64,000 bases of DNA from Macrostomum hystrix. Lineage: Eukaryota; Platyhelminthes; Macrostomidae. Within the stretch, counting starts at the first letter, position 1. Every line of letters begins with the position of its first letter. This document shows positions 1 to 10,224 of the stretch, in pieces. The stretch is taken from the NCBI GenBank assembly GCA_950097015.1, contig CATNEN010000038.1, positions 1 through 64,000 of the forward strand, in the 5' to 3' direction. The notes beneath the pieces were generated by a model. That model was not told the origin of the DNA, searched no databases, and saw only the letters and a program-made list of their open reading frames with translations. The position numbers and the translations under genes are program-made.

Positions 1-260
1 GGGTGAAGGGAGATGGTGAAGGGAGATGATTGAAGGGAGATGGGTGAAGGGAGAAGGGTGAAGGGAGATGGGTGAAGGGAGATGGGTGAAGGGAGATGAT
101 TGAAGGGAGATGGGTGAAGGGAGATGGGTGAAGGGAGATGGGTGAAGGGAGATGGGTGAAGGGAGATGGGTGAAGGGAGATGGGTGAAGGGAGATGATTG
201 AAGGGAGATGGGTGAAGGGAGATGGGTGAAGGGAGATGGGTGAAGGGAGATAAGTGAGGG
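1..260. repeat. 14-bp G-rich minisatellite
   Basis: Tandem copies of GGGTGAAGGGAGAT run from the window edge to about 260, with minor variants such as GATTGAAGGG. The unit places GGG runs at 4-nt spacing, so the plus strand is a continuous G-quadruplex-capable tract. It lies next to the last visible exon of the aquaporin-like gene and probably sits in that gene's next intron. Confidence 0.95.
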
Positions 261-294
261 GAGATTTGTAAGGGAGAGCGCCACAAAGACCAAC

Positions 295-1408
295 CTTGGC
301 AGGTGAGCCAGGTGCTGAGCATGTAAAGCATGAACCGTTGCAGCTCCTCCTGACGCAGCCAGCTGTCCCTGCTGCTAAACTTCGCTACCGCCGCTAGTAG
401 CATCGAGTCGACGAAGACGCTGATGAACTCCAGTCCGAAGCCGTAGGGACCCCAGACAGTCAGGTCGCTGACGCAGTCGGCCGAGCTGGCGAGGCGCAGG
501 CTGTGGTAGGCCGTGAGTCCCAATGACCAATAGGAGCGCGCGTACCAGAAGGCCAGCTGAGAAGCGAGAGAATATTGGGAAAATTAGGACTTAGATCCTG
601 GATTTATGCTATGGGTGCCCCGGAACACCCCAGATACCACAATGATTAACCCAGCAACACCCCAGATACCACAATGATTACCCAAGCAACACACCAGATA
701 CCACAATGATTACCCCAGCAACACCCCAGATACCACAATGATTACCCCAGCAACACCCCAGATATCACAATTATTACCCCAGCAACACACCAGATACCAC
801 AATGATTACCCCAGAAACACCCCAGATACCACAATGATTAACCCAGCAACACACCAGATACCACAATGATTAACCCAGCAACACCCCAGATATCACAATG
901 ATTACCCCAGCAACACACCAGATATCACAATGATTACCCCAGCAACACACCAGATACCACAATGATTAACCCAGAAACACCCCAGATACCACAATCGGTA
1001 CTGATGATTTATGCAAACCTGTCCACCAAATAGCTGGGCAGCCATGAGGCCGAAGGTCTCAGCCAATCCAATCTGGCCCCGCTGCCGCATGCGCCAGTGC
1101 TTGCATGGGTTGCCGGCGCAGCCTGGTGGCAGGCTAAGCGAGTGGTAGTAGCCAACGCTAAAGAGCACAATGGCATAGGCCATCATGCCATAGCATTTGC
1201 GCGAGGTGCCATTCTCAAGACTGCAGGCACAGGTTTGAAATGCTGTAATAAAGTTCAACAGGTAAGGTACAGTCCAGCAACCTGGAGGTGCAGTACTTTG
1301 TACAAGGAAGCGCAGACAGCGACCTAGTAGGATGGTGCCACTGTAGTACATGAGTGAGATGAGTACAGTGAGATTGTCATAGTCAGGGTTGCTGGCCAGT
1401 GATGTCAT
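295..1408 (-). CDS. AQP11: aquaporin-11-like protein, 3'-truncated at window edge
   Basis: Exons are complement(1019..1408) and complement(295..556). Exon 1 encodes 130 residues from the ATG at 1408 and ends in phase 0 at CAG|GTTTGC. Exon 2 starts after CTTCTCAG and ends near CAAG|GTTGGT. The product is hydrophobic and carries GNPC (residues 99-102), the modified first NPA box typical of aquaporin-11-type unorthodox channels, followed by WSLGLTAYHSL in exon 2, which resembles the family's middle segment. The second NPA box and the last helices are not visible and must lie left of position 1. Family members conduct water, glycerol or peroxide in endoplasmic reticulum and other intracellular membranes. 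The 462-nt intron is mostly a 32-bp minisatellite. A CAG lies 12 nt upstream of the ATG. Family assignment rests on NPC and general layout, so another divergent aquaporin is possible. Confidence 0.65.
622..990. repeat. 32-bp minisatellite in aquaporin-like intron
   Basis: About eleven copies of a 32-bp unit with core CCAGATACCACAATGATTAC, with CCCC/ACCC and TATC/TACC variants. It fills most of the only complete intron of the aquaporin-like gene. The copies stop about 30 nt before the exon 1 donor. Confidence 0.93.
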
Positions 1409-3565
1409 GATAAACTATAGCTGCAGTGCTGATTTAATCTGAACTCTTTGAAGACCCTGAAAAAGAGATGGTAATATTATGATTAAAAACCATGAGTACA
1501 TTAGCATGTAAAGCAAGCTGGCTCACAAGTCAAAACTTTAGGAAAATTCAAAATCAGCTAGAGATGCATTTAAAGCATTGTTTTATATCTCGACAAACAA
1601 TGGTTGGTGCAAGTGCTATCCACAATGTAGCTATACACTTAGAACTTAGAACTAACCTGACAAATAGATAATATGTGAAAATTTACATTAATGCATATCT
1701 TGCACGTACATGTTTTCTCAAAATAGGTCCCAAAGTTGAAAAAGAAAACAGTTGTTCTTGGTATGATGTTGGTAGACAACTTTAGCTATGCGTATTTATA
1801 TATATTCAACTATATATATATATACTCTTGATCTAGGTCTTCAAAATAAAATATCTAAATTGGAGAAGTAGTGCTCATATCAAGATGATATAAATTCATT
1901 CTTAAACCTAAAAAACGCAAAGTGAATGAGGCAGGTCCATCTTTTATATCATATAAACCCAACCAAATTGCCGCCAAAAACAATTAAAACAATTAAACAA
2001 TCGAACAATTAAAACAAACAGTGCTTTTTTAGCTGTTGTGTTCCCCCTCCATTTTGTAAATGCTGGGTATAAATATAGCTGCCCACAGAGGCCAAAAATC
2101 ATACTCAAAGTTTTGGCTAAAGGCCCCAAATCATAATTCATAATAGCAGTGTAATAAATCAGATTGGAATTGAGTTCTGTGTTGATGATTTCCCAGAGTT
2201 AAAGGTTGATTGGACAAAGTCATATGCTAGAGTAAATTTGAATAAAGAAAGGAAGTTTAACAATCATACTGAAACAAGGGATAAATTCCAAATAAGAAGA
2301 AGGAAATTCCAGAGTTAGTTTTTATATAGGTGCATGGAGACTGGGAAATTTTGATCCATTGGAAACCTGAATGGACTGGTTAGATTGCCAATGGTTAGAG
2401 GATTATAATTGGAGTGTCTTGTCGCTTGGACACAGTCAGTATATGCTACCTGGAAAAAACTAAAATTAAATTGTTTCAGGCAATTTACACAAGTACATAT
2501 AGATTGTATTAATTAAACTGAGCAATTTGGCCCTTGGGCATAAGTGAACAAATACATATATACTCGTATCTGTATATATAAATATGAAAGAGGTTGTTAA
2601 TAGAGAAAGAGGCCTCCCACATGAATCATATAAACAAAAGTTAAATACTACAGACAAGGCCACAACTTAGAAGCAAGTTGGATAAGATTAAAGTTTGTAT
2701 AATCGATGAGGTTATTCAACTAGGTCTAAGATTCAAAATGTGTACCTCTATTACAAAGCTGCAGGAAACTTTTAAGCCTATTCACAGCATATAAATTAAG
2801 CTCAAAGTAAAGATTGGATTATGTAATTATACAATAATAATAATAATGTATATCAAAATATACGAAAATCTTAACGACTCAGATGATGTAATTCGAAGAA
2901 AGCTAGTAATTAAACAGGTAGCTCACGAAACATCAAATAATAGAATAACAAGTCAATAATATATTTGATCCAGGATTAAAAATTTCAAGCAAATATTTTG
3001 GTCTTATTGCTTTTCAATGTAAATATTATTTACGATTTAGGGTCAAGTGCAACGATTATGCTGACCAACCACTTAGTCGGTACGGAGAACGCAAATATGT
3101 GGCCTCAAGCCGGGCTAGGAGCGTGCTCTCCTGCTCCGGCCCAAAACCGCCTAGCAGGGATTGGAGCACAATCTGCGTCTTGCTTGTTGTGGAGCATGCT
3201 CCGCTTATCAAGCTTGGTTGGATTGAGATTACTAGCGTTGATGTAATATGTCATTCGCACTTAGCTAAAAATATTTGAAATAAATTTAAAAACAGTATTT
3301 GAAACAAAGTATAAAGCAATTTTCTTATTTGCTTTATTTACAACATTCCAGTTACCTTTTTATTGGAAATAATGCTCGAAAATTTGCTACGAAATGTACT
3401 TATTAGATAAGAATGCTTTACTAGAGCAGTTAAATGAAGTGCCCATTCAAATATAGTGTGATATTATGTTGATTTAGCTAAGAGAAGGCATAAGCTATCA
3501 TGTCATAATTTGTTGTTTTAATTTGTTGTCATAATTTGTAATTATATATATTATATATAATATAA
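1409..3565. other. AT-rich intergenic spacer
   Basis: No convincing exon is seen on either strand. The stretch is AT-rich, with a short (TA)n run near 1800-1820 and ATA microsatellites near 2825. It holds the upstream region of the aquaporin-like gene, transcribed leftward. A GC-richer patch at about 3090-3200 contains short inverted repeats around GGAGCA/TGCTCC, but no element boundary can be drawn. Confidence 0.6.
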
Positions 3566-3567
3566 TT

Positions 3568-3940
3568 CATGTCTGGGATGTCGGTGGCACAGCGGTTAAC
3601 GCATTTGCCTCTCGCGCCTCGGTGCCTAAGTTCGATTCCGCGGCGAGGCCACATTTATTTGGGGCGCAGCTGTGGAGTGAAGGCTTGGGGGCTTGTCGTG
3701 CAATTTACGCCCTTGAGGACCAACCTCGACCTCAATGGCACAGTGATCAGTGTACACTGCATGACAATAAGAAAGTCAGGGCCGATGTACACACCTGTGT
3801 GAGTGTGTGCCTGCGTAAGTTATCTGTGTGCGTGTGTGCTCAGGAGTCAGCGAAATGGGCAGAACTGCCTCCTTGCTGGCTGCGGGTCTAGTGTCATCAA
3901 ATGATGTGCCATTGCCCGCAGCCCTGCTGTAATAAACATA
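3568..3940 (+). mobile_element. tRNA-derived SINE, family A, copy 1
   Basis: The 5' head is tRNA-like: an A-box-like GTGGCACAGCGG near 3583 and a B-box GTTCGATTCC near 3630. The body contains GGGGCTTGTCGTGCAATTTA, a TG-rich stretch (GTGTGAGTGTGTGCC) and a conserved 3' end reading CTGCCTCCTTGCTGGCTGCG then TGCCCGCAGCCCTGCTGTAA. The same order recurs at 9385-9640 and, without a clear tRNA head, at 16110-16378. RNA polymerase III transcription and LINE-driven mobilisation are inferred from the class. It is the longest of the three copies. Confidence 0.75.
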
Positions 3941-3979
3941 ATATGCATACAATTTTATATTTGAAGTTACTATCTTCCC

Positions 3980-4472
3980 CGTCTTATCTCGTCCCCTGTC
4001 TCATCTCGTCCCCTGTCTCATCTCTTCCTTGTCTCATCTCTTCCCTGTCTCATCTCTTCCCTGTCTCATCTCTTCCCTGTCTCATCTCTCCCCTGTCTCA
4101 TCTTTCCCTGTCTTATCTCTTCTTTCGTTTCATTCTGATGATTACTATTTTGTCATCAGCTGTACATGTGCTTGACTCTATGTAATCAGCTGTACATGTG
4201 CTTGACTCTATGTAATCAGCTGTACATGTGCTTGACTCTATGTAATCAGCTGTACATGTGCTTGACTCTTTGTCATCAGCTGTACATGTGCTTGACTCTT
4301 TGTCATCAGCTGTACATGTGCTTGACTCTATGTAATCAGCTGTACATGTGCTTGACTCTATGTAATCAGCTGTACATGTGCTTGACTCTATGTAATCAGC
4401 TGTACATGTGCTTGACTCTTTGTCATCAGCTGTACATGTGCTTGACTCTATGTCATCAGCTGTACATGTGCT
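3980..4472. repeat. two adjacent minisatellites (16 bp, then 30 bp)
   Basis: From about 3980 to 4120 a pyrimidine-rich 16-bp unit CTCATCTCTTCCCTGT repeats. From about 4155 to 4472 a 30-bp unit with core CAGCTGTACATGTGCTTGAC repeats about eleven times with A/T and A/C variants. The 30-bp period leaves an open frame that is only repeat translation. Confidence 0.93.
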
Positions 4473-4960
4473 TAATTCCCCGTATCAAAGACTAACGCGT
4501 TGACCTGGGAAATTACAGTACGGATAAATAAGCAAGCAATAAGCCCATGCACCTGTCCTAGATCATTGAACATGCTGGTGTGGCAGCATTAGTACGAAAC
4601 AGACAATCTGTCTCGACGGCATTTTCAACTTGCCTGCAATGAACCATGAATTAAATATAACAAAATTAAGACTATATTTTGAAACTTTCCGTGTCTGACC
4701 ATGCCGGCTGATGCTATTTATGTAGCTTCGTATACTCGAATGCTTTTAGTTGTTTTTCTAGTTGCCATTTACACTCGATTCAACTTAACCTTAGTTATGA
4801 GCGTTGTCAATTACATGCAAATAAAAAGCTCTATTAATCAAATTGCACTTACAGTACCTATGAAGCTAGTGCAAAACCTAAAAAATGAAAAGTGGCCTGA
4901 TGGGTGCGCAAGCTGCAGCGCGCCATGCATCAAGTCTCAAAAGCTACAAGGAAATTTTCG
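4473..4960. other. spacer downstream of beta-tubulin
   Basis: AT-rich sequence with no exon that can be supported. It is the 3' flank of the leftward beta-tubulin gene and should contain its 3' untranslated region. No canonical polyadenylation hexamer was found on the minus strand close to the stop codon. Confidence 0.5.
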
Positions 4961-4962
4961 GG

Positions 4963-6503
4963 TCACTCCAGCTCTTCCTCCTCTTCCTCGTACTCGTCCT
5001 CATCATCGGCTGTGGCATCCTGGTACTGCTGCAGCTCAGACACCAGGTCGTTGATGTTGGACTCAGCCTCCATAAACTCGTGATCGTCCATGCCTTCGTT
5101 GGTGTACCAGTGCAGAAAGGCTTTCCGCCTGAACATGGCGCTGAACTGTTCGGAGACACGCTTGAACAGCTCCTGGATGGAGGTGGAGTTGCCGATGAAA
5201 GTGACGGACATCTTCAGGCCGCGGGGAGGAATGTCGCACACCGCAGTCTTGATGTTGTTGGGAATCCACTCCACGAAGTAGGAGCTGTTCTTGTTCTGCA
5301 GGTTGAGCATCTGTTCCTCGACCTCCTTGGTGGACATGCGGCCGCGGAAGATGGCAGCCACGGTGAGGTAGCGGCCGTGCTTCGGGTCGCAGGCGGCCAT
5401 CATGTTCTTGGCGTCGAACATCTGCAAGGTGAGCTCGGCCACGCTCACCTGCTTGTAGGAGCTGCTGCCGCGAGCAACCAGCGGGGCGAAGCCGGGCATG
5501 AAGAAGTGCAGGCGGGGGAAGGGCACCATGTTCACGGCCAGCTTGCGCAGGTCGGCGTTCAGCTGGCCAGGGAAGCGCACGCAGGTGGTGACGCCGGACA
5601 TTGCCGCGCTCACCAGGTGGTTCAGGTCGCTGTAGCTCGGTGTGGACAGCTTCAGAGTGTGGAAGCTGATGTAGTACAGGGCCTCATTGTCGATGCAGAA
5701 GGTCTCATCGGTGTTTTCCACCAGGTGGTGCATTGCCAGCATGCAGTTGTAGGGCTCCACCACCGTATCTGATACCTGCAGAGTGTTGAACAGTGAGAAT
5801 ACATGAGTCGAGACTTACACCTGGTGCAGACATAGACATTCCTCAATATTTCTAAGCCCTGAATCGAACCAAGGACTAACCTTTGGTGACGGTACGACCG
5901 AGAAGGCCTCGATGATGCGGTCCGGGTACTCCTCTCGTATCTTGCCGAGCAGCAGGGAGCCGAAGCCGGAGCCCGTGCCGCCGCCAAGCGAGTGGCACAT
6001 TTGGAAGCCCTGAAGGCAGTCGCAGCCTTCGGTCTCCTTCCTGATGACGTCTAACACCTTTTCAGCAATCTCAGCGCCCTCAGTGTAGTAGCCCTTGGCC
6101 CAGTTGTTGCCGGCGCCGCTTTTGCCAAACACAAAGTTGTCAGGCTGGAACAGCATGCCGAACGCGCTGGCACGAACGCTGTCCATTGTGCCGGGCTCCA
6201 GGTCCACCAGCACAGCTCTGGGGACGTACTTTCCACCGGTGCCCTCGTTGAAGTACACATTGATTCGCTCCAGCTGCAGGTCCGAGTCGCCGTGGTAGGT
6301 GCCGGTGGGGTCAATGCCGTGCTCATCTGAGATCACCTCCCAGAACTGTCAGGGGTAGGTGACAATTGTTGCGGGGGGAATGAATTGGCCAGGTTGGCAA
6401 AAGTAATTTTCAAATAGTTTATCAAAGCGCTGGAAAATTATCTGACCTTGGACCCGATTTGATTGCCGCATTGTCCAGCCTGCAGGTGAACAATCTCTCG
6501 CAT
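4963..6503 (-). CDS. TUBB: beta-tubulin, complete three-exon gene
   Basis: Exons complement(6447..6503), complement(5881..6345) and complement(4963..5775) join in phase 0 with GT/AG introns of 101 and 105 nt, giving 444 residues, the normal length. The protein starts [15 protein letters not shown], which includes the MREI autoregulation tetrapeptide. It has the GTP-binding GGGTGSG at 140-146 and ends in an acidic tail ([12 protein letters not shown]). Beta-tubulin pairs with alpha-tubulin and hydrolyses GTP in microtubules. Phe167, Glu198 and Phe200 are present, the residues linked to benzimidazole sensitivity in fungi and nematodes. Several body positions are unusual ([20 protein letters not shown]), suggesting a divergent or tissue-specific isotype. 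The tail resembles the axonemal EGEF-acidic motif with Tyr in place of Phe. No array lies in its introns. A CAG lies 2 nt upstream of the ATG. Confidence 0.97.
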
Positions 6504-6835
6504 TTCTGATGCGTTTGTTCCGACTAGTTAAAAAAGCAACTGAAGACCTCACGCTGGTTATTGTTGACTTGACTAGCCGACTTTCAACACTAGCACTGCT
6601 ATGCAACTATGCGATTGAAAATTAGCACCAAGCACTGTACTGTTTAGACGATTATGTTCTAGGGACTGGGGCCTCAGACCCCAGTATGAACCATAGAATA
6701 CCGTGTGGTCTCAACTAAACTGAGCTTATCGGTGAATCATCTATCGCATCAAATCACGCTAAAGTACTCATAGAGCATGACATTTTGCATTTAATAATGC
6801 TATGTAATAATCACCAGTCTAAACACCTTCGGGTC
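6504..6835. other. upstream region of beta-tubulin
   Basis: Non-coding. On the minus strand a pyrimidine run followed by TAG lies about 24 nt upstream of the beta-tubulin ATG, and a CAG lies 2 nt upstream. Either could be a 3' splice site for a leader exon. No TATA box is recognisable. Confidence 0.4.
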
Positions 6836-6837
6836 AG

Positions 6838-7105
6838 ATATGCAGCCAACAGCACAGCCGCAGCAATTGCGCGGCGCATCTGAAGGCTGCGTACGGCTGT
6901 CCAGTCCATGGACTGGGGGGACGCAACACCCACCCTCAATTTCCACAGCTGATGCTGGTACCCAATTAGCTCCTGGGGTAACTGAAGCAATGCAGAGTCG
7001 TGTCTTGGCAAAGGACACCTATAGTTCATGTGAGTCAGGAATCGAACCACCGACCTTCGAGTCTTAAGTCCGATGCTCTAACCACTAGGCTACACCCCGT
7101 CTCGA
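6838..7105 (-). mobile_element. tRNA-derived SINE, family B, copy 1
   Basis: Read on the minus strand, it begins near 7105 with a tRNA-like head: A-box TAGCCTAGTGGTTAGAGC, an anticodon-loop-like CTTAAGA, and B-box GGTTCGATTCC. The unrelated body contains GTCCATGGACTGGACAGCC and ends near 6838. A second copy, with the same head, body and strand, is at 23172-23398. Acceptor-stem pairing is poor, so this is a SINE head and not a functional tRNA gene. Confidence 0.78.
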
Positions 7106-7719
7106 ATAAATTCAAATCGAAATTGAAATTGAATCTCAAATTAAACTAGGTGTAAACTTCCGATTAAAATGGTAGTTTTGCTTATATTTTGAAAAGAGTA
7201 CAGTCAAGTTTTCGAGTTTTCGAGTTTTCGCGCAGAAAACTAAATCAGGCATGACTATGCGTATATTTGATTGCTCTTTGTTTTACTAAACAAGTTAACG
7301 AGTGTTTAAAAAGCGTTAAAATGAGAAAATGTTAAAAATGACGACAATTTGAAGAGTGAATCGAAGCAATTCTATACAACAACAACACAGAAAGCAGCGG
7401 TGCTAACAGCAAGGACAACAACAGACACAAACCGTTTACGGAAAGGCGCTATCGTTCTCAAGCTTCTTAAACTGCTTGTGAGCCACATGAGACAGTTAAT
7501 GGCATTTTGCGATGCATTGCATGCTTGTTGACAATTTTTTAACAGGTATTTGTCTATGGCCGAACCTGACCTGAAAAATGAGCACAAAACTGAATGGAGA
7601 ATGCACAGTGCTTTCTCGTGTATTGGCCTCTATAACACTGCAGCTGTCTCAAATGACCCACATGTACACTTGGCTAACTTTTCACACCTGTTGTCTCTCT
7701 CATGATAACTAGCCGCAGG
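7106..7719. other. spacer
   Basis: No supported gene. Short open frames at 7349-7587 have no recognisable domain or splice context. The right part is the 3' flank of the 142-residue polyglutamine gene. A GTTTTCGA triplet near 7210 is trivial. Confidence 0.4.
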
Positions 7720-7954
7720 TCAGACAAAACTTGCGTCTGCGTACGGATTGAAGGCCGAGAATTTTCGCCGGTCCATCGGTGTCGCCGGCTGGCTTTTGGC
7801 GTGCTGCGCCACAGGCAGCTGGTGAGACATTGCGGAGCTCGACACCACGGCTGTGCGCAGGCTCGCCGAATTGGCTCTCTCGAAGACGCCTGGAACAACT
7901 GGACAGCCGGCCTGGTAGTAGACTGGAGACTGTGCATCGGCCGCGGCCTGCTGC

Positions 7955-7992
<38 letters not shown>

Positions 7993-9200
7993 AAGTGGCG
8001 GCTTCTTTCGTCTGGCAGTTCCAACCGGAGCCGGTCGCAGAGACTGATAGTCAGACGGGTGAGCGGGCATCGAGCAGACCACGGTCATTGGAGCTGGGAG
8101 GAATTCAGTTGGGAATCTAGATTAACTGCCATGCTCACTGCTATTAACTTGAGTACAATGCTCACTGCTATTATCTTGAGTACAATGCTCACTGCTATTA
8201 TCTTGAGCACAATGCTCACTGCTGTTATCTTGAGTACAATGCTCACTGCTGTTATCTTGAGTACAATGCTCACTGCTGTTATCTTGAGTACAATGCTCAC
8301 TGCTGTTATCTTGAGTACAATGCTCACTTCTGTTATCTTGAGTACAATGCTCACTGCTATTATCTTGAGCACAATGCTCACTGCTGTTATCTTGAGTACA
8401 ATGCTCACTGCTGTTATCTTGAGTACAATGCTCACTTCTGTTATCTTGAGTACAATGCTCACTGCTGTTATCTTGAGTACAATGCTCACTGCTGTTATCT
8501 TGAGTACAATGCTCACTGCTATTATCTTGAGCACAATGCTCACTGCTGTTATCTTGAGTACAATGCTCACTGCTGTTATCTTGAGTACAATGCTCACTGC
8601 TGTTATCTTGAGTACAATGCTCACTGCTGTTATCTTGAGTACAATGCTCACTTCTGTTATCTTGAGTACAATGCTCACTGCTGTTATCTTGAGTACAATG
8701 CTCACTGCTGTTATCTTGAGTACAATGCTCACTGCTGTTATCTTGAGTACAATGCTCACTGCTGTTATCTTGAGTACAATGCTCACTGCTGTTATCTTGA
8801 GTACAATGCTCACTGCTGTTATCTTGAGTACAATGCTCACTGCTGTTATCTTGAGTACAATGCTCACTGCTGAATTGATTCAGCATTCTAATAAAGCAAA
8901 CATTTTGAAAATCTGTTGCACGATACGGAACTCATCAATGTTTTTCTCTAAGTGGTGCATCAGAATTTTTTATTTGCCCTGAGTATTTTCGGGACAGCCA
9001 GTCAGCCCTCACTTGTCCGGAAAATGGGGGTTTGGCGGTGAGCTGTCTCCCCAGTTTCTAAATTCTGAGCTGTATGACTGATCATACAAATAAAATGAGC
9101 ATAAAAAACAACTCGAATAAACAGGCAAAGAACTGGCAAACTTACTACTGTCAGTAGGCTGGTTAGCGAATGCAGCGTGGTGGCCGGCAGTTGTCAGCAT
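7720..9200 (-). CDS. 142-residue polyglutamine protein of unknown function
   Basis: Two exons, complement(9146..9200) and complement(7720..8093), join across a strong GTAAGT donor and a CTCCCAG acceptor with matching phase (1 nt + 2 nt). The first ATG, at 9200, lies 9 nt downstream of a TTTCACAG acceptor. The predicted protein starts MLTTAGHHAAFANQPTDST. It has a basic patch (TARRKKPP), a run of about 16 glutamines encoded by CAG/CAA, and a Ser/Thr/Pro-rich C-terminal half containing SQPATPMDRRKFS, and it ends NPYADASFV. I recognise no family. Composition suggests an intrinsically disordered, possibly nuclear protein. The 1,052-nt intron is mostly a 27-bp minisatellite. The splice phases, GC bias and clean frame support coding; the start could instead be an internal exon of a longer gene. 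Confidence 0.5.
8125..8876. repeat. 27-bp minisatellite in the intron of the polyglutamine gene
   Basis: About 27 copies of a 27-bp unit with core GAGTACAATGCTCACTGCT; variant positions are GTT/ATT, TAC/CAC and GCT/TCT. Because the period is a multiple of three it leaves long spurious open frames on both strands. GAGTACAATGCTC can fold into a small hairpin within each unit. Confidence 0.96.
8868..9078. mobile_element. truncated copy of the 274-bp TIR MITE
   Basis: This segment matches the right two-thirds of the inverted-repeat element at 22011-22284: ATTTTGAAAATC, GTTGCACGATACG and TTTTTCTC(T/C)AAGTGGTGCA in the same order, then the right terminal repeat (GTTTGGCGGTGAG, CCAGTTTCTA(A/G)ATTCTGAGCT). 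The left terminal repeat is missing where the 27-bp array begins. It lies in the intron of the polyglutamine gene. Confidence 0.7.
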
Positions 9201-9384
9201 GTTGTAGAGCTGTGAAAGTCAATGGTGTGAATTTGAAATTTAAAATATAAATTAAACTGTTCTGATTATCCTAAATTAATATCTTAGCTGCTGATTCTAT
9301 CATCCAGGGGGGTCTTTCTCGAAATCAACTTTGACCATAGACGTAAGTTGGGGAAGAAGTGCTAGACCCCCAGGTCAGCTCAGA

Positions 9385-9640
9385 GGGGGTCAGTGGAAGG
9401 GCGTTCTAACGCGCTTTCCTCTCGCACCAAGGTCCCTGAGCTCGATTCCGGCGGCGAGGCCACATTCATTTGAAATCTGCGCACTTGAGTGCCAACCTAC
9501 GAGGCGTAGTGAGAGTGATCTAAATCGTCTGACTGACGATGAGAAAGTCAGGGCAGATGTACACAGCCTTGCCTCCTTGCTGGCTGCGGGTCTAGAGTCA
9601 TCAAATGATTTGCCCGCAGCCCTGCAGTTATTGTTAATAT
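9385..9640 (+). mobile_element. tRNA-derived SINE, family A, copy 2
   Basis: A degraded tRNA-like head (TAACGCGCTTTCCTCTCGC, then B-box GCTCGATTCC near 9440) is followed by GGCGAGGCCACATTCATTTG, GAGAAAGTCAGGGCAGATGT and the family 3' end (CCTTGCTGGCTGCGGGTCTA, then TTTGCCCGCAGCCCTGC). It is about 100 bp shorter than copy 1 because the TG-rich middle is missing. Confidence 0.72.
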
Positions 9641-9659
9641 TAGGCGAGCTCATCCAATT

Positions 9660-10207
9660 AAAAATTTATTCATTTTGTGGAGTTTCGGGGTATTAATATT
9701 TGGCAGATTTATATGGAGTGATTGGCAGCTGTTGGATCATTGGAGCATAGCCGCTGAGCACAGTTCTCACAGAACCAATTCTCCAATGGTTCTCAGCGTT
9801 TCAGCTAATGAAATAATCGAGTACGGCTGCCATCGGCTGGCAATATCGCCACGCTGGCATGATCGTTAAGCCCTGCCTGACCGCGCATCCCTCAGAGTCT
9901 CAGGCCCGCCTGTCCGCCTTCTGCCAGGACCTGCTTTCCAGAAAGCCCTCCTTCGCCCCGACACTGCCTGACTTACGGTCACGAACCCGAGAGCCACCCT
10001 CTCTGCCCCTGCCTCTCACTCTCCCTCAATCTGAGGCATTGGTTATGACAGCGCGGACAGCCACCTCATTCCGTCATCAGCTATATTGCAGACCGAGGAC
10101 ATTGCTGGCTGGCTGAATAATTTTATATCCAGATATTAGTCAGATTGAGATTATTTTAGATTAAGTAAGTTTAGCATTAATAGTCTGAACGAATATCAAC
10201 TCAAAGC
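9660..10207 (+). other. spacer with a possible coding fragment (9859-10116)
   Basis: Mostly non-coding. A GC-rich plus-strand open frame at 9859-10116 contains ARLSAFCQDLLSRKPSF, which has protein-like composition, and an acceptor-like CTCAG lies just upstream. I cannot link it to a family or to neighbouring exons. It could be an isolated exon, a pseudogene fragment or a transposon remnant. On the opposite strand every frame carries stops. Confidence 0.2.
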
Positions 10208-10224
10208 TTGCGAATTTCATGTCA

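Noticed and set aside
4885-5772. 295-codon plus-strand frame
   Set aside because: Antisense shadow of the beta-tubulin 3' exon.
6838-7105. tRNA gene on the minus strand
   Set aside because: A and B boxes are present but acceptor and anticodon stems do not pair well, and the segment belongs to a repeated SINE.
8122-8886. Long open frames on both strands (TAVILSTML and SEHCTQDNS repeats)
   Set aside because: They are translations of a 27-bp minisatellite whose period is a multiple of three; no start context, domain or splice support.
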